NCBI RefSeq assembly: GCF_900128455.1
Contig: NZ_LT635783.1
Span: 3,152,546 to 3,216,545, forward strand
DNA: 64,000 nt
From: Bacteroides mediterraneensis
Lineage (GTDB): Bacteria; Bacteroidota; Bacteroidia; Bacteroidales; Bacteroidaceae
Reading direction: 5' to 3'
The notes under the pieces were generated by a model, which made no database searches, was not told the origin of the DNA, and worked only from the letters and a program-made list of their open reading frames with translations. The position numbers and the translations under genes were made by a program. Every line of letters begins with the position of its first letter. Position 1 is the first letter of the stretch. Below, in pieces: positions 8,769-16,853 of this stretch.

Positions 8769-11243
8769 ATGAGAAAAGAAATTCTATTCCTAGCCGCACT
8801 GGCTTCTTGCATGTCCTCCTTCGCGCAGCATTTTGAAAAGACTGCCCAAGGGGGAAAATTCCAGACCGCACAACCTGTTTTGAACGGGGAAGTGATTTTT
8901 TACTCTCCTTCCATCGTGCGCATCGTGAAATATCCTTCGGCTGAAATGCCCGAGAAAAAAAGTTATCCCGTCATCAAGACTCCGGAAAAAGTGGAGATTG
9001 CCTACACTCAGAACGGGAACACGGTGTGCATGACCGCCGGAAAGATGAAAGTCACACTGGATGTGGCCACCGGAAAAGTGACCTACACCGATGAAAAAGG
9101 AAAAACCTTGTTAAAGGAAAAAGTAGAAGGCACCAACTTCATCCCCCGGAAAGATGTAAACCGCGATGCGTATACCGTGAGCCAGGCGTTCAGCCTTGCC
9201 CCCGATGAAGCCATCTACGGACTGGGACAACGGCAGAGCGGGGCCATGAACCACCGCAACCAGCAGATTCACCTGTCCAACGGCAACACCAACATCTGCA
9301 TCCCCTATTTCACTTCCGAAAAAGGCTACGGTGTGTACTGGGACAATCCCGGCATCTCCGACTTCAGCGACACGCCCTACGAAACCTCGTTCTCTTCACA
9401 GGTGGGCCTTTGCTCCGACTATTACTTCCTCTATGAAGACGGCACACAGGACGGCGTGATTGCCTGCATCCGCGACCTGACGGGAAAAGCCACCATGTTC
9501 CCGCTCTGGACCATGGGCTACTGGCAGTGCCGCGAGCGCTACAAGAGTCCCGACGAACTCTGCGGCGTACTCGACAAGTACCGCAAACTCGAGATTCCCC
9601 TCGACGGCATCGTACAGGACTGGCAGTACTGGGGATGCGACTCCAACTGGAACGCCATGAAGTTCATGAACCCACGCTACATCAACAAGATGGACGATGC
9701 GGAAGCCCTGCGCTACCTGCCGAACGGCGAAGACAAGAACGCCCGCTATCCGAAACCCCGCTTCAAAAGCCCGGAAGAGATGGTGGAATACGTACACAAG
9801 AACAACGCCCACCTCATGATTTCCGTATGGGCCAGCTTCGGCCCCTGGACCGACCAGTTCAAGGAACTCGACAAGATGGGTGCCCTGCTGAAATTCGAAA
9901 CCTGGCCGCCCAAGTCGGGAGCCCATCCCTACGACCCGTTCAACAAGGACGCACGCGACCTCTACTGGCGTTACCTCAGCCATTTGCATCAGATGGGCAT
10001 CGATGCCTGGTGGACCGACTCTACGGAACCCGACCACCTGAACCCCAAGGAAAGTGATTTCGACCTGCTGACAGCCGACGGTTCTTTCCGTTCCGTACAC
10101 AATGCCTTCCCGCTGACCCACAACCGGGGTATCTATGAACACCAGCGTGCCGTATCGGATGCCAAGCGAGTGTTCCAGATGACCCGCTCGGGCTACCTGG
10201 GCCAGCAGCACTACGGTGCCCTGAGCTGGAGTGGCGACGTAGTATCGAGCTGGGACGTACTCCGCCAGCAGATTCCCGCCGGACTGAACTTCACGCTTTG
10301 CGGCATCCCGTTCTGGAATACAGACTTAGGAGGTTTCTTCGGCTGGGAATACAACAACGACTGCACGAACGTGGCCTATCAGGAACTGCATGTACGCTGG
10401 TTCCAGTGGGGTTGCTTCATGCCGCTGATGCGCAACCACTGTTCTTCGCCGATGCTGAACGAAATCGACCTCTTCGGCAAGGAAGGCGACTGGGCCTACG
10501 ACGCACAGAAACGCATCATCGAACTCCGCTACCGCCTCTTACCTTATATATATAGTCTGAACGGAGCCGTGGTACAGGAAGACGGCTGCATGATGCGCCC
10601 GCTGGTGATGGATTTCGCCACCGACCGCAAGGCCATCCTGCTGGACAACGAATACCTCTTCGGCAAACAGATTCTGGTACGTCCGGTCACCGAGCCGCTA
10701 TACACCAAGAAGGTGGAAGGCAACAAGGGCGTGACCACCGTGCCCGATGTGGCCAAGGCTTCCGCTCCGGTGAAAGTGTACTTGCCGAAAGGCACGAAAT
10801 GGATTGATTTCTGGACCAACGAGACCGTGGAAGGCGGACAGGAACTCCAACGCGCATGTCCGGTAGACATCCTGCCGCTCTACATCAAGGCCGGAAGCAT
10901 CCTGCCGCTGGGCCCAAAAGTACAATATTCTACCGAAAAGAAGTGGGACAACCTGGACATCTGCGTTTATCCGGGTGCCGACGGCGAGTTCACCCTCTAC
11001 GAAGACGAATTCGACAACTACAACTACGAAAAGGGAATGTTCTCCACCATCCGCTTCCATTGGAACGATGCCACCCGTACGCTGACCATCGACGACCGCA
11101 GCGGAGAATTCCCGCACATGCTGAAAAAGCGCAATTTCCACATCACCCTGATGCAGCCGGGCAAACAATCTGCCGAAACCGTCACGGTGAAACCCGACAA
11201 GAAAGTGTCTTATTCGGGTAAGAAGATGACAATCAAGCTGTAA
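8769..11243 (+). CDS. Glycoside hydrolase family 31 (alpha-glucosidase / alpha-xylosidase type)
   Basis: 824 residues from MRKEILFLA with a signal peptide ending near SFAQH, so exported to the periplasm or surface. Domains in order: an N-terminal galactose-mutarotase-like beta-sandwich (about 25-235), the catalytic TIM barrel (about 235-590), and C-terminal beta domains including a DUF5110-like part. The nucleophile Asp is in WWTDSTEPD (about D417). The likely acid/base Asp is in SWSGDVVSSW (about D490), followed by GIPFWNTDLGGF, all typical of GH31 retaining enzymes. Substrate (xylosyl or glucosyl linkages) is not decided by these motifs. Upstream frame extends to 8688 within the repeat array, so the ATG at 8769 with signal peptide is preferred. 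Confidence 0.92.
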   Translation: MRKEILFLAALASCMSSFAQHFEKTAQGGKFQTAQPVLNGEVIFYSPSIVRIVKYPSAEMPEKKSYPVIKTPEKVEIAYTQNGNTVCMTAGKMKVTLDVATGKVTYTDEKGKTLLKEKVEGTNFIPRKDVNRDAYTVSQAFSLAPDEAIYGLGQRQSGAMNHRNQQIHLSNGNTNICIPYFTSEKGYGVYWDNPGISDFSDTPYETSFSSQVGLCSDYYFLYEDGTQDGVIACIRDLTGKATMFPLWTMGYWQCRERYKSPDELCGVLDKYRKLEIPLDGIVQDWQYWGCDSNWNAMKFMNPRYINKMDDAEALRYLPNGEDKNARYPKPRFKSPEEMVEYVHKNNAHLMISVWASFGPWTDQFKELDKMGALLKFETWPPKSGAHPYDPFNKDARDLYWRYLSHLHQMGIDAWWTDSTEPDHLNPKESDFDLLTADGSFRSVHNAFPLTHNRGIYEHQRAVSDAKRVFQMTRSGYLGQQHYGALSWSGDVVSSWDVLRQQIPAGLNFTLCGIPFWNTDLGGFFGWEYNNDCTNVAYQELHVRWFQWGCFMPLMRNHCSSPMLNEIDLFGKEGDWAYDAQKRIIELRYRLLPYIYSLNGAVVQEDGCMMRPLVMDFATDRKAILLDNEYLFGKQILVRPVTEPLYTKKVEGNKGVTTVPDVAKASAPVKVYLPKGTKWIDFWTNETVEGGQELQRACPVDILPLYIKAGSILPLGPKVQYSTEKKWDNLDICVYPGADGEFTLYEDEFDNYNYEKGMFSTIRFHWNDATRTLTIDDRSGEFPHMLKKRNFHITLMQPGKQSAETVTVKPDKKVSYSGKKMTIKL

Positions 11244-11249
11244 ACAAAA

Positions 11250-11287
11250 AAAGGAGCTGCATCCCCCAATGGCGACGCAGCTCCTTT
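11250..11287. terminator. Rho-independent terminator after GH31
   Basis: An 11-bp perfect stem AAAGGAGCTGC / GCAGCTCCTTT, preceded by an A-run and ending in TTT. It separates GH31 from the convergent ABC transporter gene and may work both ways. Confidence 0.8.
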
Positions 11288-11309
11288 GCTGTCAAATCAT
11301 AGTCAAATC

Positions 11310-12944
11310 TTATGGTTTCTTCATCCAGACCACCGACGTACACAGCTGCGCGATGGCTTCACGGTGACTGATCAGAATCAATGTCTTTCCATGCAGCTGG
11401 CCCGACAGACGCTGCAACAGCAGCTGCTCCGTCTCGCTGTCCAGCGAAGAAGTCGGCTCATCCAACAAGAGGATGCTTCCCGGACGCAGCAGTCCCCGGG
11501 CAATGGCAATCCGCTGGGCCTGACCTTCACTCAGTCCCGTACCCCGCTCCCCGCACACCGCATCCAGTCCGTCGGACAAGGCAAACACAAAATCGGCCAC
11601 CGCCAGATGAAGTGCCTGCCTCATCTCTTCCTCCGTCGCGTCGGGATTTCCCATCCGCAGGTTCTCCCGGATGGTGCCGCTCACCAGCGTGTTGCCCTGC
11701 GGCACATACGACAGGTTGCAACGTGTCTGCGGCGAAGCCACTACCTCCCGGTTGCCGTGATAGAAGACCACCCTTCCCTTGTCCGGCTCCAGCAAGGCCA
11801 ACACCAGACGAAGCAGCGTGCTCTTTCCCACTCCGGTCTCTCCCACGATGGCCGTCAGGCTTCCCGGCGGGAAATCGTGCGAGAAATCCGTCAGCACCTG
11901 CCGGCTACCCCCCGGATAGGTATAACACACCTGCTCCATGCGGACACCGACCTCTCCCTCCAGGCGTACAGGCGTTCCCTGCCGTTCCTGCGGCAGTTCC
12001 TCCAGCTCCACCAGCCGTTCCGTCGAAGTGAAAATCCGGATAAAAGCCGGAATCTGCCGGCTCAGGTCCACCATCGGGCGCTGAATCTGCGCCACCAGCT
12101 GCAAGAACGCCGCCATCATGCCAAAAGTCACTGTCCCTTGTTGCAGGCCGAACACCCCCCACAGGAAGGCCACGGCATACCCCGTCATGAAACCTACCTG
12201 TACCATAGAGCGGGAAAACACCGAAAAATCCGTGCGCTCCTTCACCTTTCCCCACAGTTCCTCCTGCACCATTCCCAGTTTGCGGACTGCCTGGGCCGTA
12301 TATTCCAGCGTACGAATCAAGACCCGATGCTGCAAGTTCTCCTGCAAATGACTCTGTATCCGGCTGTCCGTACTGCGAATCTCACGCGACAACCGGCGCA
12401 TCTTCCGCACATAACTCTTGCTGAACAGCAGAGCCACCGGCATGATGCAGACCAACACCCCCGTCAGGCGGATATCCAGACGGGAAAGAAAGAACAAGGC
12501 CCCGCACAGCTGGAAAAACGTGATAAAGACCGAGGGAATCGTAGAGCACAACGCCCCTGTCACGGTCTGCACATCCTCTTCCAAGCGGTTCAGCATGTCG
12601 CCGGAGTGCAGTTTCTCCCGCCCCGACCAGCAGCTTTCCATCAGATGCACAAACAGCCGCCGGTGCAGCTCGTTCTGCAACGCCGTTTCCGTACGGCTGA
12701 CCAGGCAGCTTCTGAACGCCGAAAAAGCCAACTGCGCCAGCAGACACCCTATCATCCACGCGATATAAATTCCCAGCGCATCGGCCGATACGCCCGTGGC
12801 AATATCAATCAGGTGCTTGCAGACATACACAAAAAACAGAGAAATACCGACATACAGCACCCCCATCCCTGCATACACGACAATGGGAATCCGAAAACCA
12901 CAGGAGGTTTTCCACAGCCATCTCACACAATAACTTATCCTCAT
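11310..12944 (-). CDS. ABC exporter, fused permease and ATPase
   Basis: 544 residues. The first 310 or so contain about six membrane helices of the ABC exporter type. The ATPase domain follows, with Walker A GETGVGKST (about 368-376), signature LSEGQAQRIAIARG (about 471), Walker B ILLLDEPTSSLD (about 491) and the H-loop His in LISHRE (about 526). It exports an unknown substrate across the inner membrane. The start ATG overlaps the stop of the S24/S26-like gene as ATGA, preceded by a GAGGAT ribosome site. The two are thus translationally coupled. Exporters of this shape accompany PqqD / kinase / peptidase-like genes in modified-peptide loci, and homologues of those genes occur about 10 kb away. 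A link is inference. Confidence 0.88.
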   Translation of the reverse strand: MRISYCVRWLWKTSCGFRIPIVVYAGMGVLYVGISLFFVYVCKHLIDIATGVSADALGIYIAWMIGCLLAQLAFSAFRSCLVSRTETALQNELHRRLFVHLMESCWSGREKLHSGDMLNRLEEDVQTVTGALCSTIPSVFITFFQLCGALFFLSRLDIRLTGVLVCIMPVALLFSKSYVRKMRRLSREIRSTDSRIQSHLQENLQHRVLIRTLEYTAQAVRKLGMVQEELWGKVKERTDFSVFSRSMVQVGFMTGYAVAFLWGVFGLQQGTVTFGMMAAFLQLVAQIQRPMVDLSRQIPAFIRIFTSTERLVELEELPQERQGTPVRLEGEVGVRMEQVCYTYPGGSRQVLTDFSHDFPPGSLTAIVGETGVGKSTLLRLVLALLEPDKGRVVFYHGNREVVASPQTRCNLSYVPQGNTLVSGTIRENLRMGNPDATEEEMRQALHLAVADFVFALSDGLDAVCGERGTGLSEGQAQRIAIARGLLRPGSILLLDEPTSSLDSETEQLLLQRLSGQLHGKTLILISHREAIAQLCTSVVWMKKP

Positions 12945-13390
12945 ATCCTCCACCTTCTGCACAGATACAGCAACACCCGGCGCAACGGAAGCAGCTTCCG
13001 CCACACCCGCGCCCTGAAAAGTTCTTTTCGCGAAGTACAGTCCACAAACCGCCCGTCGCGTATGATTTTGACGGCCACGCCCACCACCTCGTTCCGGCGG
13101 CAACGCTCCGTGGCATACAGATTTCCGTCGCCCATCAGCACCATCGCCTCCTTTTCCAGCCGGTAGACCCGGTGCAACACATAGCTTCCGTTCTGCAACC
13201 GTACCAGTACGATACTGCCCACGGCAATATCCTTCCTTCCCTGCAACACCACACTGTCACGCTCGTCCCGGATGAACGGGAACATGCTGTTTCCCTTCGC
13301 CCGCATCGTCACGGAATGCCCGTTCTGCAACATCCGGCCTATCTCTTCAAAAAACTGCGCATTATTCAGCCACAACTTCTCCGTCTGCAT
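12941..13390 (-). CDS. S24/S26 (LexA / signal-peptidase-like) family protein
   Basis: 149 residues from MQTEKLWLNN, chosen over an upstream TTG because a good GGAAGAG ribosome site sits just before it. The fold signature is MRAKGNSMFPFIRDERDSVVL (about 40-60), in which the Ser of GNSMFP corresponds to the S24/S26 nucleophile. GSIVLVRLQNGSYVLHRVYR follows (about 77-96), where the R/K region and HRV are typical. There is no N-terminal membrane helix, unlike true signal peptidase I. The catalytic Lys position is not obvious, so activity is uncertain. It is coupled by a 4-nt overlap to the ABC exporter. Such proteins may process or bind a cargo before export; the cargo is not visible. Confidence 0.75.
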   Translation of the reverse strand: MQTEKLWLNNAQFFEEIGRMLQNGHSVTMRAKGNSMFPFIRDERDSVVLQGRKDIAVGSIVLVRLQNGSYVLHRVYRLEKEAMVLMGDGNLYATERCRRNEVVGVAVKIIRDGRFVDCTSRKELFRARVWRKLLPLRRVLLYLCRRWRI

Positions 13391-13403
13391 CTCTTCCTGA
13401 CAC

Positions 13404-13445
13404 AAAAAATCCCCTTTCCGGCCATTTTCCAAAGCCAGAAAGGGG
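13404..13445 (-). terminator. Terminator downstream of the ompA-like gene
   Basis: On the minus strand CCCCTTTCTGGC, an 11-nt loop, GCCGGAAAGGGG and then ATTTTTT. The 12-bp stem has one mismatch. It lies 10 bp after the OmpA-family stop and ends just before the S24/S26-like start. Confidence 0.85.
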
Positions 13446-13455
13446 AGACAAAAAA

Positions 13456-14652
13456 TTACTTACTACGTGTAATTACCACACGGCTCAAGCGAGGATTGTC
13501 ATAGAACATATTGTCTACCCCACCCTTATATTCCACTTTAAGCTGTGATTTGGAAACACCAAATTCATTGACCAGACAGTCACAAACGGCTTCCGCACGT
13601 TCCTTGCTCAGACGCTCGTTCGTCTTCTGGCTGCCTGTACCTTTATCCGCATACCCCGTGATGGTGTACACCGTGTTGGAACCGCCAGCCTTGATGGCCT
13701 CAGCCAACAGCTGCAGGTTGGCACGTGCTTCTTTCGACAGAGTGGTCTTGCCAATCGGGAACACTATCAGGTTGGCCGCAATCACCTTGTTGATGACTTC
13801 CTGTTTCTGCTGGCCCTCTGCCGCAGCCAAAGCCTCTTTCAGACGGGCTACTTCCTGGTTCATCTCGTTCAGGCGGTCGCGCATCGCATTGGCCTCGGTC
13901 TGGTCGTAGCGGGTCACCGTCTTGCTGCGGTCCCATCCGCGACGTTTGAACTTATAGGTCAGGCCGACGGTAGCCGAGAGCAGACCGTCGAACTTGGATC
14001 CGCCGATTTCGCCGTCGATGGCATCATCCACCATGGAAGCCCGCAAGTCGATGTTGGCATCCAAGGCATCACACAGGCGGAAGGAATTCAACCAACCGGC
14101 ACTCATCGTAATATCACCGGCTGTAGGTGCCTCCCACGTACGCATGTAGCCTACACCTGCATAAAAACTGCTGTTCCAGATACGGTTTTCACGATAACCG
14201 CAGAACAGGTTGGAAAGGTTGAACAACACATCGGCACGAAGGTTGTAATACTTGAACTTGGAGTAATCCATACCGCTTCCCCAGCCGGGCACCTGCTCGC
14301 CGGTAGAGTGGGCTGCTCCCCAACGGGTAGCCCCCTTCAAGGAAAGACCGTTGTACATCAAGCGGACACCGATGCCCGGAGTGAACCATTTACCTACAGC
14401 GATGTCCAGCGCAGGCGAAATACGTTTGCCGAACCCAATCTGCTTGTCATGGTCACCGAACATCACCTGCGGTCCCGCACCTACAGTGAGGAACCAATTG
14501 TCCCAGAAGTGATTGGTTTCCACTTTATATTTGTCGTCGGTGTATTCCACTTTTTCCGTGATACCACCGTTTTGTGCTGTCTGCTCCGACTGAGCCAAAG
14601 CAGGACTTGCAGCCGCCAACGCGAGGGCTGCAAAAAGTGTTTTCTTCATCAT
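13456..14652 (-). CDS. OmpA-family outer-membrane protein
   Basis: 398 residues with the signal peptide MMKKTLFAALALAAASPALA. An N-terminal beta-barrel-like part (about 40-240, beginning NHFWDNWFLTVGAGPQVMFGD) is followed by a short coiled coil (about 250-285, MRDRLNEMNQEVARLKEALAAAE). The C-terminus is an OmpA peptidoglycan-binding domain (about 290-398) with YTITGYADKGTGSQKTNERLSKERAEAV, close to the family's TDxxG...NxxLSxxRA pattern. It likely anchors the outer membrane to peptidoglycan. The gene begins 32 bp after the fimbrillin-like gene's stop, so it may share its transcript. It ends at a strong terminator. Confidence 0.9.
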   Translation of the reverse strand: MMKKTLFAALALAAASPALAQSEQTAQNGGITEKVEYTDDKYKVETNHFWDNWFLTVGAGPQVMFGDHDKQIGFGKRISPALDIAVGKWFTPGIGVRLMYNGLSLKGATRWGAAHSTGEQVPGWGSGMDYSKFKYYNLRADVLFNLSNLFCGYRENRIWNSSFYAGVGYMRTWEAPTAGDITMSAGWLNSFRLCDALDANIDLRASMVDDAIDGEIGGSKFDGLLSATVGLTYKFKRRGWDRSKTVTRYDQTEANAMRDRLNEMNQEVARLKEALAAAEGQQKQEVINKVIAANLIVFPIGKTTLSKEARANLQLLAEAIKAGGSNTVYTITGYADKGTGSQKTNERLSKERAEAVCDCLVNEFGVSKSQLKVEYKGGVDNMFYDNPRLSRVVITRSK

Positions 14653-14684
14653 AACATTATGTATTAGTTAATGTATTTTTTAGT

Positions 14685-16781
14685 TTATTCCTCTCTTACG
14701 CAACGAATTGCACAGGCATCACGACGACTGGAACTGAAGTCACAGACATTGACCTTGTTTTCTGCTCCCCATGGGGTTGAACCATTCACGTCCGTATAAG
14801 AACCTATCGACATATAAGCCGAATAGGCATCCGTTGTACCACCGATATCATAAGGAGAAGCCGACCAATATCTGGATGAACCTCCTCTCATCAGCACCGA
14901 TCCTTGCCCGGCAGACCACATCGTACCAGTCGATCCATACCGGCTACCCGTCTGAGGATAGAATGTACCTTCGGTATCCGAGTCGTTCTTCTTGAAATAA
15001 TAACCGTTGTCATACTTGACATAGTTAATATAATCAAGTCGACTCGTCGTACCGGAAATGCCGGCTGTATTCCCGTCACTTCTCTTCACAAATCCAGTCC
15101 ATGTGTACTTGTTTGCCACACGGTATCCCACCGGTGAAGGATCGTAGATGGTCTTCACATCCGTCCATCCGGCACATGCCGTCGAATCTTCCAGATAATC
15201 CGGATACTTCGGGTTGGTACCGTTTGTGTCTCCCCACAGGTAATTGTTGGTTTCACCCAGCCAATTGCCATAAGTGTTGTCGATATATTTCTGCAACTCT
15301 GCAGGATGCTGTACACTTTCGGCTATCGTTCCGGTTTGTGAAACATAGATGGGGAAAGAAGTTTCCACCTCTGTCGCCACACCGTCCACATAATAAACCG
15401 AAGTGTTCGGGAACGGATCTTTGCGTCCCCACTGATACAAGGTAACATAAAGTGAGGTCTTGGAATGTGCGCCCAGCGTACGGTCCATCACGGTGAACTG
15501 TGAACCTACTTTGTTAGTATATACTTCATCAGACGGCATTTCATCGCCTACCCCCCAGATGTGCCAGCTCCAAAGAATATCCCCGGTCTGGTTCTCGCCA
15601 CTATAAACGGCAATCACCGCATTGCCCACATTCTGGTTTGCAGTATAATAACAACGTCCGTCAGCGCCAAGTCTGACAGAAGGTGCATCAACGAAACCCT
15701 CCACATCCTGCCACAACAGTTTAGCAGATTTCGGACTAATGTATGCAGACTCCGTATGGAATCCAGCCCCCGGAATGATACCTTTCTGACCATTGCCTAT
15801 AACGGTAGCCAAGAAAGAATGTTCCCCAACCGCATTAATCATATAGCAGTTTGCAGTTTCCTCTTCCACCAGGTCAGGAGCTTCTTCTATCACAGCCTGA
15901 TTGTTTTCCAACACGGTCGCATTCAGCGGCATAACGTAATACTTGCCAGCCTCGAAGTCACAAAGAGCCGTAGTGGTGAATGAAACCTGATGTTTATCGG
16001 TCAGGAACATACACTCCCATGTTTTGCCGCCTTGAGCGCCCGGAGCTGCCACAGCGTATGCTATCACCTTTTCCGAAAGCGAAGGTTGGTTGACGAAAGT
16101 CAGATTCAGCGAAGTGCTTTGAGCCTCAGATGAACCCGTGAAACCGTTATCCAGATTGGTTAGGTCGTAGGTATAACTCCCGGTAACCGGAGCACCGGTT
16201 TTCAGTTCCACACGCTGTAACTTTTCATCTGTGGCTAAACCGTCCACGCCGGTCAGACTGATTTCAAAACGAACCAGTGAAACCATCTGCCGCATATTCA
16301 GCTGATAACTTCCGTTTCCCTTATCCGTAATGACATCAGTAGCCTTTACATCGTATGCAGCAATCGAATTCACATCCGCATAAGCCTGCTCTGTAGGGAT
16401 GGTTACAGGTATAGCCTGAAGATTGACTGCTTGCTCACTATACGGATAGTAAGCATACTTCGGCACATCGCCCGAAGTCATATTTCCAGAGAAAGTCGTT
16501 TGAGCAGCAGGAGCCGTATGATTCCCCGTAAACGATGCGTTCACGGTATTATCACCAAACACACCCACCTGGTCACCAACCGACCACTCCATCAGTAATG
16601 CCCCGTCTCCAGCCATACTGCCCACCTGCGTGCGGGTTGAAGGCAAAGCGGAGAAACCCTCAAGCGTACCGTTAATACTAATCTGCTCTTGTGCAGGAGA
16701 AAAACCTTCGTTCATCTCCGAGCAGGAAACCATCAGGGCGGCCAACCCTAAGAAACAGCCTGTCAATCGAATGTTTTTCAT
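14685..16781 (-). CDS. Fimbrillin-like lipoprotein with FISUMP-type C-terminal domain
   Basis: 698 residues. The lipobox is AALMVSCSEMN. The N-terminal third has the usual fimbrillin-family sequence: STRTQVG, LMEWSVGDQVGVFG, ASFTGN, YAYYPYSEQ, and MRQMVSLVRFEISLTG. The C-terminal half contains VMDRTLGAH, LYQWGRKDPFP, YDPSPVGYRV, YWSASPYD and a terminal DACAIRCVREE, which resembles the FISUMP / major-paralogous-domain type. Such proteins are surface-exposed and may form or cap fimbria-like structures; this one is much longer than a simple fimbrial subunit, so it may be a tip or anchor component. It lies downstream of the PI-PLC-like fusion gene on the same strand. Confidence 0.8.
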   Translation of the reverse strand: MKNIRLTGCFLGLAALMVSCSEMNEGFSPAQEQISINGTLEGFSALPSTRTQVGSMAGDGALLMEWSVGDQVGVFGDNTVNASFTGNHTAPAAQTTFSGNMTSGDVPKYAYYPYSEQAVNLQAIPVTIPTEQAYADVNSIAAYDVKATDVITDKGNGSYQLNMRQMVSLVRFEISLTGVDGLATDEKLQRVELKTGAPVTGSYTYDLTNLDNGFTGSSEAQSTSLNLTFVNQPSLSEKVIAYAVAAPGAQGGKTWECMFLTDKHQVSFTTTALCDFEAGKYYVMPLNATVLENNQAVIEEAPDLVEEETANCYMINAVGEHSFLATVIGNGQKGIIPGAGFHTESAYISPKSAKLLWQDVEGFVDAPSVRLGADGRCYYTANQNVGNAVIAVYSGENQTGDILWSWHIWGVGDEMPSDEVYTNKVGSQFTVMDRTLGAHSKTSLYVTLYQWGRKDPFPNTSVYYVDGVATEVETSFPIYVSQTGTIAESVQHPAELQKYIDNTYGNWLGETNNYLWGDTNGTNPKYPDYLEDSTACAGWTDVKTIYDPSPVGYRVANKYTWTGFVKRSDGNTAGISGTTSRLDYINYVKYDNGYYFKKNDSDTEGTFYPQTGSRYGSTGTMWSAGQGSVLMRGGSSRYWSASPYDIGGTTDAYSAYMSIGSYTDVNGSTPWGAENKVNVCDFSSSRRDACAIRCVREE

Positions 16782-16810
16782 CTATTCTCGTTTAGTAAAA
16801 GAGTTAAGGA

Positions 16811-16837
16811 AGTCATCCGGCTTTAGGCCGGATGACT
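16811..16837. terminator. Hairpin between the PI-PLC-like and fimbrillin-like genes
   Basis: An 11-bp perfect stem (AGTCATCCGGC / GCCGGATGACT) with a 5-nt loop. The T-tract (GTTTTT) is on the plus-strand side. For the minus-strand transcript there is only a weak tail. It may therefore be a partial terminator or processing site that lowers fimbrillin expression relative to the upstream gene. Confidence 0.5.
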
Positions 16838-16853
16838 GTTTTTCCCATTTTGT

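Noticed and set aside
11286-13166. Long plus-strand open frames opposite the ABC/S24 genes
   Set aside because: They run antisense through clearly coding genes and have no domain or start signal. The same holds for the long frames opposite wzc (19962-21872) and opposite the PEP-binding gene (50767-53154).
16811-16837. Standard terminator for the PI-PLC-like gene
   Set aside because: The T-tract lies on the wrong side for minus-strand transcription, so I list it only as a hairpin.
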